A stretch of DNA of 64,000 nt from Winogradskyella vidalii. Lineage in GTDB: Bacteria > Bacteroidota > Bacteroidia > Flavobacteriales > Flavobacteriaceae. Below are positions 8,727 to 18,339 of the stretch, piece by piece. Under the pieces are notes generated by a model. The model worked only from the letters and a program-made list of their open reading frames with translations, made no database searches and was not told where the DNA came from. Made by a program: the position numbers and the translations under genes. The stretch lies in the NCBI RefSeq assembly GCF_013403955.1, contig NZ_JABFDG010000002.1:248001-312000 (forward strand). Reading direction: 5' to 3'. Position 1 is the stretch's first letter. The number at the start of each line of letters is the position of its first letter.

Positions 8727-10484
8727 TTGAATCGTTTAAAACAACTCGTCTTTCTTTTAGGTTTTTTCACTGTATTTTTCAGTTTTGCCCAAGAAGAGAA
8801 ACAAAAAATCACCATTAAATACGCTGGTAATGCGTCAACTGCTCCAGAAATTGAAGATGGCGCACTAGTATTTCTTAGAGATAAATCGCAACAAGTTCAC
8901 TTTACCCATAAAGGTATAAATATGTGGTGCGATAAAGCCATTTATTATGAAGACCAAGATTTTATCGAAGCCTTTAGTAATGTGGTAATGAAACAAGGCG
9001 ACACTATAAATATGGTTGCTAAATATGTTGAGTATAGTGGAATTTCACAACTCGCTTTCGCCAGTGGTGATGTGGTTTTAACCGAACCACAATCGACATT
9101 AAAAACTGACACACTTCGTTTTGACAGAACAAAACAACAAGCTTACTACAACACAGGAGGTACAGTTGTTAGAGATTCATCAGGAACTATAACAAGCCAA
9201 ATTGGCCGTTACTATATGAATTCTAGTAAATACCAATTTATAACCGATGTGGTACTTGTTAATCCTCAATACACCTTAAATACCGAGCGTCTCGATTTCT
9301 TTACCGAAAATGGACATGCTTATCTATTTGGCCCTTCTACAATTACTGGTGAAACAAGCAAAGTCTACTGTGAACGTGGTTTTTACAACACCAATAATGA
9401 CACAGGACATTTTCAGCGGAATGCAAAAATAGATTACGATAACCGAACTGTTGAAGGTGATAGTTTGTACTTTGACCGCAACAAAAGTTTTGCCTCTGCT
9501 AGTAACAATATTACAGTTACAGACACCTTAAATAACAGTGTTGCTAAAGGCCATTATGCCGAAGTCTGGCGTGCCAAAGACTCCATGTACATTACCAAAC
9601 GTGCTTTAGCGATAACCGTTCAAGATAGAGATTCAGTGTATATGCATGCCGACACCTTAATGGTAACTGGCCCAGCAGAAAACCGTATTACAAGAGCTTA
9701 TTACAATGCTAAACTCTACAAAAGTGATTTAGCAGGGAAATCAGATTCAATCCATGTCGACCATAAAAAAGGATTGACTGAAATGATTAACCTTAGCCGA
9801 TTTAATTCTGAAGACGCATTTGCTCTAGCAAGGAAACCGGTGCTTTGGAATGTAGAAAATCAAATGACAGGTGATACCATCCATTTAATTTCTAATGTTA
9901 AAACAGAACAACTCGACTCTTTAAAAGTCTTTGATAATGCCTTTATAGTTAGTAAAGACACTGTCAGTGAAAATGGCTACAACCAAATAAAAGGTCAAAG
10001 CTTAATCGGTTTGTTTAAAGATAACGAACTCTATAATGTAGATATCATTAAGAATGCAGAAACCATTCGCTATTTACGAAACGACAATCAAGAACTAATT
10101 GGTATTCAAAAATCAAAATCGGGTCTAATCAACGTCAAAATTATTGATCAAGCTGTTGATGAAGTTCGCTTTATCAATCAAATTGATGGTGATATTTTTC
10201 CTGAAGAAGAATTTCCAAAAAACGCGAGACAATTAAGAGGTTTCGATTGGCGAGGTGAAGAACGACCATTATCTGTCGAAGATTTATTTAAAGATGACCC
10301 ACCTTTAGACTTACCAGTAATTAAAGGCTTAGAAGATTATGTACCTCCTAAAGAATTTCTAGACGATGAGACTACAAAACGCATAGAAGAAGCTGGTGAA
10401 GCCGCGCCAAACAAAACTAACAAAGCAGCACGGAACCTCCCTAAAAAGCCAACGGGTACTCCAGTAAAAATCAAAGAAGAATAA
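8727..10484 (+). CDS. OstA/LptA-like protein (probable LPS transport periplasmic protein)
   Basis: A secreted protein of about 585 residues. A signal peptide (LVFLLGFFTVFFSFAQ) is followed by at least two OstA/LptA-type beta-jellyroll stretches covering roughly residues 30-400, with repeated patterns such as DKAIYYEDQDFIEAFSNVV and GDSLYFDRNKSF. The tail is rich in Lys, Pro and Glu. By family it should bind lipopolysaccharide in the periplasm and help bridge inner and outer membrane; this long multi-domain form is typical of Bacteroidota, while E. coli LptA is far shorter. There is no ATG near the N-terminus. TTG 8727 (then NRLKQLVF) is chosen; GTG 8700 would add nine residues. It is followed closely by the aminotransferase gene. 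Confidence 0.85.
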   Translation: MNRLKQLVFLLGFFTVFFSFAQEEKQKITIKYAGNASTAPEIEDGALVFLRDKSQQVHFTHKGINMWCDKAIYYEDQDFIEAFSNVVMKQGDTINMVAKYVEYSGISQLAFASGDVVLTEPQSTLKTDTLRFDRTKQQAYYNTGGTVVRDSSGTITSQIGRYYMNSSKYQFITDVVLVNPQYTLNTERLDFFTENGHAYLFGPSTITGETSKVYCERGFYNTNNDTGHFQRNAKIDYDNRTVEGDSLYFDRNKSFASASNNITVTDTLNNSVAKGHYAEVWRAKDSMYITKRALAITVQDRDSVYMHADTLMVTGPAENRITRAYYNAKLYKSDLAGKSDSIHVDHKKGLTEMINLSRFNSEDAFALARKPVLWNVENQMTGDTIHLISNVKTEQLDSLKVFDNAFIVSKDTVSENGYNQIKGQSLIGLFKDNELYNVDIIKNAETIRYLRNDNQELIGIQKSKSGLINVKIIDQAVDEVRFINQIDGDIFPEEEFPKNARQLRGFDWRGEERPLSVEDLFKDDPPLDLPVIKGLEDYVPPKEFLDDETTKRIEEAGEAAPNKTNKAARNLPKKPTGTPVKIKEE

Positions 10485-10525
10485 CAGAAATTTTATATAA
10501 GACAACTAAAAAAGTAGAACAATAG

Positions 10526-11701
10526 TTGAAAACAGACTTTTTTAAATACCAAGCGCAAACCACACCACATCCTTTAGCCATGGAAATCAGCCATGCCAAA
10601 GGCTCCTATATTTATGACACTAAGGGCAAGGCCTATCTCGATTTTGTTGCAGGCGTTTCTGCTTGTAGTTTAGGCCATGCGCATCCAAAAGTTCTTAATG
10701 CAATAAAAGCACAAATAGACCAGTATCTTCACGTGATGGTTTATGGTGAATATGTTCAAAAACCAGCTGTTGATTTATCAAAATTAATCGCTAAACATTT
10801 ACCAGAACCATTAGAATCCACCTATTTAGTAAACTCAGGTACCGAAGCTATTGAAGGAAGCCTAAAATTAGCCAGACGTTACACAGGACGCTCAGAAATT
10901 ATCGCTGCAAAAAACGCCTACCATGGTAATACTATGGGCTCGTTAAGTTTAATGGATTTTGAAGAACGTAAACAACCGTTTCTTCCTCTTATTCCAGATA
11001 TAAAACACATAAGCTTTAATGATGAAAATGATTTACTTCAGATTACAGAAAATACAGCCGGCGTTATTTTAGAAACGATTCAAGGTGGCGCAGGTTTTAT
11101 AGAACCTACTAACAACTATTTAACTAAAATACAACAACGCTGTAATGCGGTTGGTGCTGTTTTTATTTTAGACGAAATTCAACCCGGAATTGGCAGAACA
11201 GGCAAATTATTTGGGTTTGAAAATTATAATTGCCAGCCCGATATTGTAGTTACAGGCAAAGGTTTAGGAGGCGGATTACCTATTGGAGCATTTACAGCTT
11301 CAAAAGAAATGATGGCGACTTTAAGTGACAACCCTAAGCTAGGTCATATTACAACGTTTGGTGGTAACCCTGTTATTGCGGCAGCAGCTTTGGCTACGCT
11401 AAAAGAAATTACAGAGTCAAATCTTATGGCTGAAGCTTTAGAGAAAGAAGCCTTAATTCGCGAACATCTTCAACATAAACACATCAAAGAAATAAGAGGT
11501 CGTGGGTTAATGTTAGCTGCTTTTACTGACCACGCAGAACTTACAAATCAGGTCATTTTAAAAGCACAAGACCAAGGATTAATCTTGTTTTGGTTACTTT
11601 TTGAAGCCAAAGCAATCCGAATTACGCCACCTTTAACAATTTCAAACGATGAATTAATTAAGGGTTGCCGTATAATAACCTCAATATTAGACCATATCTA
11701 G
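10526..11701 (+). CDS. Class III (ornithine-type) PLP aminotransferase
   Basis: A fold-type I, pyridoxal-phosphate-dependent aminotransferase of 391 residues in the acetylornithine/4-aminobutyrate group. Visible are NSGTEAIEGSLKLARRYTGR near residue 104, AYHGNTMGSLS, the cofactor aspartate in FILDEIQPGIGRTGKLF and the Schiff-base lysine in TGKGLGGGLPIGAF near 245. The substrate is not certain: no arginine-biosynthesis genes are adjacent. The start must be TTG 10526, since no ATG occurs before residue 19 and the N-terminus MKTDFFKYQAQTTPHPLAM fits the family. It lies 41 bases after the OstA-like gene, possibly in one operon. Confidence 0.88.
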   Translation: MKTDFFKYQAQTTPHPLAMEISHAKGSYIYDTKGKAYLDFVAGVSACSLGHAHPKVLNAIKAQIDQYLHVMVYGEYVQKPAVDLSKLIAKHLPEPLESTYLVNSGTEAIEGSLKLARRYTGRSEIIAAKNAYHGNTMGSLSLMDFEERKQPFLPLIPDIKHISFNDENDLLQITENTAGVILETIQGGAGFIEPTNNYLTKIQQRCNAVGAVFILDEIQPGIGRTGKLFGFENYNCQPDIVVTGKGLGGGLPIGAFTASKEMMATLSDNPKLGHITTFGGNPVIAAAALATLKEITESNLMAEALEKEALIREHLQHKHIKEIRGRGLMLAAFTDHAELTNQVILKAQDQGLILFWLLFEAKAIRITPPLTISNDELIKGCRIITSILDHI

Positions 11702-11863
11702 CACAATACAAAACACAAACAAACAACTTAAAATCAACATTTTAACCCACATTAAATAAAGTTAAATTTAACTGTTAACTATTTTGTTAAAAACATTAGT
11801 TTAAAATTTAATGTGGAGCAAAGGATAACCGTAATTTTATTTCGGCGAACTATTAAACTCTAT

Positions 11864-13270
11864 ATGCACTACAGTCAAGACGACAAAAACTTTCCTCTTA
11901 CCCGATTTGAATCGATGTTAAAGACCAACGATATCTTGTTCTTTGACTCTAATGAGTTCGAAAACATTATTCATCATTATCTCGAAAATGGCAAGATTGC
12001 ATTATCTAAACGCGCTATAAAATTAGGACTAGAACAACATCCAAGCTCTATTAACTTAAGATTGTTTCAAGTTGAAATACTAGTCATAGAAAACAAGTTT
12101 TCCGAAGCAGATGACCTGCTTGATAGACTTCATAATATAGAGCCAACAAACGAAGAAATTTTTATTCAAAAAGCAAACGTATTATCTAAACAAGATGAAC
12201 ACGAAAAAGCAATAGACACTTTGCTTATTGCGATTGAAATGTCTAGTACTCCAGAAGATGATGGTGATTTATACGCCTTAGTTGGTATGGAATATTTGTT
12301 TTTAGATCAGTTTGACAATGCCATCATATATTTCAAAAAATGTCTTGAAAGTGACACCACAGATTATTCGGCGCTTCATAACATTATATACTGTTATGAT
12401 TTTTTAGACAAAAATGTTGAAGCCATAGAATACCTCAATAAATTTTTAGATACTAATCCCTATTGCGAAGTCGCTTGGCATCAATTAGGAAGACAATATT
12501 ATGCTATAAAAGAATACGCTAAGGCAAATGCAGCATTCGATTTTGCTATTATTTCAGACGATACATTTGTAGGGGCTTATATAGAAAAAGGAAAGGTTTT
12601 AGAGAAGTTAAAAAACTACGAAGAAGCCATTGAAAATTATAAAATCACCTTAGCTTTAGAGGATCCAACGTCATTTGCGCTTTTAAGAATAGGACATTGT
12701 TATTCCAAACTCGGTCATGAAGATTTAGCAGTTCAATTTTTCAAAAAAACCATAGATGAAGACCCTTTACTCGATAGAGGTTGGATTGCGATATGCAAAT
12801 TCTACATGAAGCGTCTTAACTATCAAAAGGCACTTTATTATATCAACAAAGCCGTTACCATAGATGGTGATAATGTACTCTATTGGAAATTGTATGCCAC
12901 TGTAAATAAGCGCTTAAATTTTCTTGAAGAATCTGAACGCGGCTATAAGCGCACTTTAGAATTAGGCAATTATGAACTAGACACCTGGTTAGATCGCTCT
13001 GATATATTAACTGCTTTAGGAGAATATCAAGCCGCTATATTTAATCTTATTCAAGCTACAGAATTTTACCCAGAAAGTGCTGAAGTTGAATATCGATTAG
13101 CAGGACTTTATCTAACCGTACATCAATCTGACGAAGGCCGTTTCCATCTAAAAAATGCAACACGCCTTAATATTGACTACAGTTTTATTATAACAGAATT
13201 GTTCCCTAAACTCATAGAAAAGCCTTTAGTTAAGGCAATAATTTCAGAAGCGAAAAAGAGGTTGAACTAA
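11864..13270 (+). CDS. Tetratricopeptide-repeat protein
   Basis: A cytosolic protein of 468 residues made almost entirely of TPR helices, with about ten repeats (for example CEVAWHQLGRQYYAIKEYAK, then AYIEKGKVLEKLKNYEEAIE). There is no signal peptide or catalytic motif, so it probably acts as a protein-interaction scaffold; partners are unknown. ATG 11864 (MHYSQDDKNFPLTRFE) is preferred to GTG 11813, which would add 17 residues without TPR character. It lies 39 bases upstream of the DUF368 pair, suggesting but not proving a shared role at the envelope. Confidence 0.85.
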   Translation: MHYSQDDKNFPLTRFESMLKTNDILFFDSNEFENIIHHYLENGKIALSKRAIKLGLEQHPSSINLRLFQVEILVIENKFSEADDLLDRLHNIEPTNEEIFIQKANVLSKQDEHEKAIDTLLIAIEMSSTPEDDGDLYALVGMEYLFLDQFDNAIIYFKKCLESDTTDYSALHNIIYCYDFLDKNVEAIEYLNKFLDTNPYCEVAWHQLGRQYYAIKEYAKANAAFDFAIISDDTFVGAYIEKGKVLEKLKNYEEAIENYKITLALEDPTSFALLRIGHCYSKLGHEDLAVQFFKKTIDEDPLLDRGWIAICKFYMKRLNYQKALYYINKAVTIDGDNVLYWKLYATVNKRLNFLEESERGYKRTLELGNYELDTWLDRSDILTALGEYQAAIFNLIQATEFYPESAEVEYRLAGLYLTVHQSDEGRFHLKNATRLNIDYSFIITELFPKLIEKPLVKAIISEAKKRLN

Positions 13271-13309
13271 AAAAAATCATACCTTAGCGATTCTTATTTT
13301 TTTTAGAAA

Positions 13310-14278
13310 ATGCAAAGACGATTTTTAGATTATTTAGTCATCACATTAAAAGGTATCGCCATGGGTGCAGCAGATGTTGTCCCTGGAGTTTCTGGCGGAA
13401 CCATAGCCTTTATATCTGGTATTTATGAAGAACTTATTGAAAGTATTGATAAGATAAATCTTGGTATTTTAAAAATTTGGAAACAAGAAGGCTTTAAAAA
13501 AGCGTGGAATACATTTAATGGTAATTTCTTATTAGCGCTTTTTTTAGGAATTGCAGTTAGTATTTTATCCCTGGCAAAACTAATTAAATGGTTATTACAC
13601 CATGAGACAATCTTACTCTGGTCTTTCTTTTTTGGTTTGGTTTTAGCCAGCATACTCTATATTGCGAAACAAATTAAAGTTTGGTCTGTAAAAATAATCT
13701 TGGCTATTATTATTACTTCAATCTTATCATTTTACATCACACTTGCCGAACCGTTTGCATCACCTGACAGTCCATTTTACCTGTTATTTTGTGGTTTTAT
13801 TGCCATAATAGCTATGATTTTACCAGGTGTTTCTGGCGCGTTTATCTTGCTAATTCTAGGCGCTTATCAAACCGCAATTGATACGATTAATAACCTTAGA
13901 GACGGTTTATTTAATGGCGATATGGAACTGTTTAAAGATGCCCTTTTAAAATTTGCTCTCCTTGGTATTGGTGCTATTATAGGTCTTAAAGTGTTTTCGA
14001 AAGCTTTAAACTGGATGTTTAAACATCAAAAAAACTTAACGCTTGCCATCTTAACTGGTTTTATGATTGGGTCTTTAAATAAAATTTGGCCTTGGAAAAA
14101 AATTTTAAAAACCCGTGTAAACTCTGAAGGAGAAGTCGTTACCTTACTCGATAAAAGTATATTACCAACATCTTATGCCGGCGATAACGAGCTTGTTATG
14201 GCCATTATTTTTATGGTCATTGGTTTCGCTCTCATTCTTATTTTAGAAAGTTTAGGAAAACAAAAAAATAACGTATAA
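13310..14278 (+). CDS. DUF368 membrane protein, copy 1 (PopT-like)
   Basis: A polytopic membrane protein of 322 residues with about eight helices. Both family signatures are visible: AADVVPGVSGGTIAFISG near residue 20 and ILPGVSGAFILLILGAY near 173, an internal duplication typical of the fold. DUF368 proteins (PopT) have been implicated in returning undecaprenyl phosphate across the cytoplasmic membrane for reuse in cell-wall and surface-glycan synthesis. The stop codon overlaps the ATG of the second copy (TAATG), so the two are translationally coupled. Near-consensus TACCTTAG at 13280-13287 may be its promoter box. Confidence 0.88.
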   Translation: MQRRFLDYLVITLKGIAMGAADVVPGVSGGTIAFISGIYEELIESIDKINLGILKIWKQEGFKKAWNTFNGNFLLALFLGIAVSILSLAKLIKWLLHHETILLWSFFFGLVLASILYIAKQIKVWSVKIILAIIITSILSFYITLAEPFASPDSPFYLLFCGFIAIIAMILPGVSGAFILLILGAYQTAIDTINNLRDGLFNGDMELFKDALLKFALLGIGAIIGLKVFSKALNWMFKHQKNLTLAILTGFMIGSLNKIWPWKKILKTRVNSEGEVVTLLDKSILPTSYAGDNELVMAIIFMVIGFALILILESLGKQKNNV

Positions 14279-15315
14279 TGCAAAGTACTAGAGCCCTTAA
14301 AGATCGTATATTTTTGGTCATTAAAGGTTTGGCCATGGGCGCTGCTAATAAAGTCCCGGGGGTTTCTGGTGGTGTAGTTGCATTTGTTGCTGGTTTCTAC
14401 GAAGAATTTATCTATTCATTACAGCGTGTTAATAAAACCGCCTTTAAATTACTATTTAATGGCCGACTAAAAAGCTTCTTTCTTTATATAAACGGTAAGT
14501 TTTTAAGCTTGCTGTTCTTGGGAATGATTATCAGTTATTTTAGTGTTTCTAAAATCCTCGACTACCTCATTGAACACTATGAACTTTATGTTTGGAGTAC
14601 CTTCTTCGGAATGATTCTAGGTTCCATATATTACATCAATAAAGATTTTAACGAATGGCGTAGAAACACCATTTTAGCTCTAATGCTAGGTACTATTGCA
14701 GGAATAAGTATTAGCTTCTTAGATCCTGCAACAGAAAACGATAACCTCTTCTTTGTTTTCTTTTGCGGCATAATTAGTGTTTCTGGCATGACCTTACCCG
14801 GATTTTCAGGCTCGTTTATTCTAATTTTATTTGGTAATTACGTTTTACTCTTAGTCGATTCTGTCAACGCGTTGTACGACACCATGTTTGAAATGATTAA
14901 TGGTAATTTTGATTTCATTCATAACGAAGCCAGAATTAGACTTCTCAAAGTCTTAGCTGTTTTTACACTAGGTTCTGTTACGGGTTTGGTTACCTTTTCT
15001 CATATCTTAAATTATATCTTAAAACATTATAAAAAGATTACCTTAGCAACCATAATGGGATTTATAATTGGCTCTCTTGGTGTTGTTTGGCCATGGAAAA
15101 AAACAATTTTCAAAACCAATAATGAAGGTGCACTTGTTTTAGATTCTACAGGAAAGCAAATCATTGCCAACTACGAACGCTATTTACCCGAATTCAACAC
15201 CCAAACTTATATTGCAATTGCTTATATTGCCCTTGGAATTCTCATAGTTTTAGGATTAGAATGGTATGGACAACGCACAAGACAAATTAAAACTTCAGTT
15301 CGGACTCGTAGGTAA
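14278..15315 (+). CDS. DUF368 membrane protein, copy 2 (PopT-like)
   Basis: A 345-residue paralogue of the preceding gene with the same layout: NKVPGVSGGVVAFVAGFYEE near residue 24 and TLPGFSGSFILILFGNY near 176, about eight membrane helices and the shared stretch GVVWPWKK. The second motif reads PGFSGS instead of PGVSGA. The two copies have clearly diverged, so the duplication is old. The gene starts within the stop codon of copy 1, and its 3' end overlaps aroE by 50 bases, indicating one transcript. Whether the proteins act as a pair or on different carriers is unknown. Confidence 0.88.
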   Translation: MQSTRALKDRIFLVIKGLAMGAANKVPGVSGGVVAFVAGFYEEFIYSLQRVNKTAFKLLFNGRLKSFFLYINGKFLSLLFLGMIISYFSVSKILDYLIEHYELYVWSTFFGMILGSIYYINKDFNEWRRNTILALMLGTIAGISISFLDPATENDNLFFVFFCGIISVSGMTLPGFSGSFILILFGNYVLLLVDSVNALYDTMFEMINGNFDFIHNEARIRLLKVLAVFTLGSVTGLVTFSHILNYILKHYKKITLATIMGFIIGSLGVVWPWKKTIFKTNNEGALVLDSTGKQIIANYERYLPEFNTQTYIAIAYIALGILIVLGLEWYGQRTRQIKTSVRTRR

Positions 15316-16027
15316 AGCAATCTCCTACTCGTTTTCAAGACGTTATTTCGCAGATAAATTTAATAATGAAAATTTATCGCATTCCTATGTTAATTTCGAT
15401 TTACAGTCCATTGACGAGCTTAAAAACATCATTAAAGAAACAAGAAATTTAAAAGGGTTAAATGTTACTATTCCTTATAAAGAACAAGTCATATCTTTAC
15501 TTGATGATATTAATGAGGAAGCTCAAAAAATCGGAGCCGTCAACACCATTCAAATAACAAAAGACAAAAAATTAATTGGTTTTAATACCGATTATTACGG
15601 ATTTAAAAACTCCTTAGAACCCCATTTAAAATCACATCATAAAAAAGCCTTAATCCTCGGAACTGGCGGAGCCTCTAAAGCCATTGCTTATGCCTTTAAC
15701 CAACTAAATATTGCATATGATTTTGTGTCTCGGTCTCAAAAAGAAGGCGTTACGTATTTATATGCAGATATTACAGACAAAATAATTTCAGAATACACCA
15801 TCATAGTCAACTGTACGCCTATGGGCACGTTTCCAAAAGTTGAAGAATGTCCTAACTTACCTTATGCTGCGCTAACCAAAAATCACATTTTGTACGATTT
15901 GATTTACAACCCTGAGCAAACTAAATTTTTAAATCACGGTTTTAGAAAAGGGGCCACAACTATCAATGGCTTGGAAATGCTACGATTGCAAGCAGAAAAA
16001 TCTTGGGAAATATGGCATAAGGTATAA
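15266..16027 (+). CDS. aroE: Shikimate dehydrogenase
   Basis: Catalyses the NADPH-dependent reduction of 3-dehydroshikimate in the aromatic amino acid pathway. It has 253 residues. The substrate-binding part has ISYSFSRRYF near residue 19 (the usual SxS motif) and LNVTIPYKEQV near 62 with the catalytic lysine; the partner aspartate is in GFNTDYYGF near 109. The nucleotide-binding loop GTGGASKA follows near 131, and INGLEMLRLQAEKSW lies at the C-terminus. The start at 15266 lies inside the end of the second DUF368 gene; a later start would delete the LVGKAISYSFS segment. Confidence 0.93.
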   Translation: MDNAQDKLKLQFGLVGKAISYSFSRRYFADKFNNENLSHSYVNFDLQSIDELKNIIKETRNLKGLNVTIPYKEQVISLLDDINEEAQKIGAVNTIQITKDKKLIGFNTDYYGFKNSLEPHLKSHHKKALILGTGGASKAIAYAFNQLNIAYDFVSRSQKEGVTYLYADITDKIISEYTIIVNCTPMGTFPKVEECPNLPYAALTKNHILYDLIYNPEQTKFLNHGFRKGATTINGLEMLRLQAEKSWEIWHKV

Positions 16028-16051
16028 AATAGCAGCTCTCCAGCCTTTTCC

Positions 16052-16082
16052 TTTGTAGTTAAAGCACTTGTTAGTATCTTTA
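16052..16082 (+). promoter_or_regulatory. Promoter of the DUF349 gene
   Basis: TTTG (16052-16055), a 19-base spacer and TATCTTTA (16075-16082) match the two-box consensus except for a final A instead of G. ATG 16109 follows 26 bases later. Confidence 0.5.
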
Positions 16083-16108
16083 ACATCCAAAAATAAAACT
16101 ATTGACAC

Positions 16109-18157
16109 ATGTCTGAGAATGATAACCTGCAAGAAGCAGATGGAAAAAAAGAAGTAGAATCTACGGAAACTACTCCAACACCAACCACAACAACTAAATC
16201 TGAAGCTGAAATCGATACCAAAATTGAAGTTCAATCAGAAATTAAGTCTGAATCTGAGATTCAGCCAGAAGTTGAAAATGAAACAACTCAAGATGAAGTG
16301 AAAGCTGAAATTGAAAAAGAAGCTGAAATTGAATCAGAGTCAGAAGCAAAGAACACTAAAGACAATCATGTAGAAGAGATTGATTCTTCAAATGCGGAAG
16401 ATGCCGAAGATGAGTCTAATGCTGAGCGTCATGATGTGGAAGAAAAAGATTACCACGCCATGTCTATGGTTGAATTAACTACCGAATTAGACCGCTTGTT
16501 AAAGCAGCATAAAGTACAAACGATTTCTAAAAATGTCAATGAAATAAAATCGGAGTATAATGCCAAATTCAGTGAGCTATTAGATGAAAAAAAGGAAGAG
16601 TTTATTGAAGATGGCGGAAACGAAATTGATTTTTATTACACCAACGACAACAAAAAACTGTTCAGCTCTTTATACAAAGACTACAAGCAATCCATTAATG
16701 CTTATTATAATGAACGCGAACAAAACCTAAAAGAAAACCTCAATAATAGATTACAAATAATTGAGGACATCAAAGGTCTGCTCAGCGTTGAAGAAAACAT
16801 GGGCACCACTTATAAAACCTTTAAGGAATTACAAGAAAAATGGCGAAATGCGGGCCCAATTCCTAGAGACAAGTATAATAATGCTTGGAACACCTACCAC
16901 CACCATGTAGAGCGTTTTTATGACTTTTTACATCTCAATAATGATTTGAGAGACATGGACTTTAAGCACAACTATGATCAGAAATTAAAAATCATAGAGC
17001 GTGCAGAAGAATTAGCAGAAGATGAAAACACCAATCGTTCTTTTAGAGAGTTACAAGTCTTACATAAATTATGGAAGGAAGAACTTGGACCTGTAGGCAA
17101 AGAACACCGCGAAGAAATTTGGGAACGTTTTAGTAAAGCAACCAAAGCCATACATGACAAACGTCAGGCTTATTTTGCCGACATAGATAAAGCCCATGAA
17201 AAAAATCTTGAAAGAAAAGAAGAAATCATAGCTAAGATTGCAGCTATTGCAGAAGATAAAGGAAGTTCGCATAGTGCTTGGCAGAAAAAAATAAAAGAAA
17301 TAGAAGCTTTAAGAGATGCCTTTTTCAAAGCTGGAAAAGTGCCTTTAAAAGTGAATGAAAAAACGTGGGCAAAATTTAAAGAAGCTGTTAGAACTTTTAA
17401 CCGAGGGAAAAATAGTTTTTATAAAAACCTAAAGAAAGACCAATACGAAAATCTTAAAAAGAAAAAAGATTTAATACAGATTGCTGAAGACAATAAGGAC
17501 AGTGAAGATTTCAACACAGTCACCCCATTGATGAAGAAAATTCAGAATGAATGGAAAAAAATTGGTCATGTGCCAAGACGTGATAGTGATAAAATCTGGA
17601 AGCAATTTAAGAAGGCTTGTAATCACTATTTTGATAGAATGCATGCAGAACGCAAAGCTAAAGACCAACATCTTTTTGATGCTTTTGATAAAAAAGTCGC
17701 GCTCCTCAACAATTTAAAAGCCATGGAACTTAGTGAAGATCCAAAAGCAGATATCGAGGTTTTAAAATCTAAAATATCTGAATGGAAAGAGATTGGACAC
17801 GTACCACAAAACAAACGCTATATCGATGGTAAATTTTATAAAGCTATAGACGATACTTTTGATAAGTTGAAAATGGATAAGTCTAAGCTAGAGATGATTA
17901 AGTTTGATAGTAAACTTGAAAACTTAGCGAATCCTGATGACACCAGATTATTAGACAATGAATATAACTTTATTCGCAAGAGAATTGATGAAATAAAGTC
18001 TGAGATTAATCAATTAGAAAACAACCTTCAGTTTTTCTCTAATGTAAAGTCTGACAACCCACTAGTAAAAGATGTTCATAAAAACATCGCTAAACACAAA
18101 GAAGAATTAGAAACTTGGAAAGCTAAGTTATCTAAGGTTCGAGGAATGTATAACTAA
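16109..18157 (+). CDS. DUF349 repeat protein with acidic N-terminal tail
   Basis: A 682-residue cytosolic protein. Residues 1 to about 115 are low-complexity and highly acidic (repeats of ESE, EIE and KSE). The rest is helical and contains a series of DUF349 units, each with a W-x(4-5)-G-x-[VI]-P pattern: EKWRNAGPIPRDKYNNAW, KLWKEELGPVGKEHREEIW, DAFFKAGKVPLK, NEWKKIGHVPRRDSDKIW and SEWKEIGHVPQNKRYID. The family is widespread, but its biochemical role is not established to my knowledge. It has its own near-consensus promoter and no obvious functional partner next door. Confidence 0.88.
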   Translation: MSENDNLQEADGKKEVESTETTPTPTTTTKSEAEIDTKIEVQSEIKSESEIQPEVENETTQDEVKAEIEKEAEIESESEAKNTKDNHVEEIDSSNAEDAEDESNAERHDVEEKDYHAMSMVELTTELDRLLKQHKVQTISKNVNEIKSEYNAKFSELLDEKKEEFIEDGGNEIDFYYTNDNKKLFSSLYKDYKQSINAYYNEREQNLKENLNNRLQIIEDIKGLLSVEENMGTTYKTFKELQEKWRNAGPIPRDKYNNAWNTYHHHVERFYDFLHLNNDLRDMDFKHNYDQKLKIIERAEELAEDENTNRSFRELQVLHKLWKEELGPVGKEHREEIWERFSKATKAIHDKRQAYFADIDKAHEKNLERKEEIIAKIAAIAEDKGSSHSAWQKKIKEIEALRDAFFKAGKVPLKVNEKTWAKFKEAVRTFNRGKNSFYKNLKKDQYENLKKKKDLIQIAEDNKDSEDFNTVTPLMKKIQNEWKKIGHVPRRDSDKIWKQFKKACNHYFDRMHAERKAKDQHLFDAFDKKVALLNNLKAMELSEDPKADIEVLKSKISEWKEIGHVPQNKRYIDGKFYKAIDDTFDKLKMDKSKLEMIKFDSKLENLANPDDTRLLDNEYNFIRKRIDEIKSEINQLENNLQFFSNVKSDNPLVKDVHKNIAKHKEELETWKAKLSKVRGMYN

Positions 18158-18200
18158 AATTCTTATAAAACTACACTAAAGTATTTGTTTTTGACTAATC

Positions 18201-18227
18201 TATATTTGTCAAAAACTGATACTTTTG
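18201..18227 (+). promoter_or_regulatory. Candidate promoter boxes for the T9SS type A cargo gene
   Basis: Two exact -7 matches, TATATTTG (18201-18208) and TACTTTTG (18220-18227), lie 113-140 bases before ATG 18340. The second would also suit the upstream ATG at 18262. Confidence 0.45.
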
Positions 18228-18339
18228 TTTATTACATCAAAATATTACATAACGTTTTAACATGAACATAAGTAATCTATGTTCCATTTCTAAATACGGA
18301 TTAATCATTTCAACCAATAAATTTAAACCCCCAATTATT

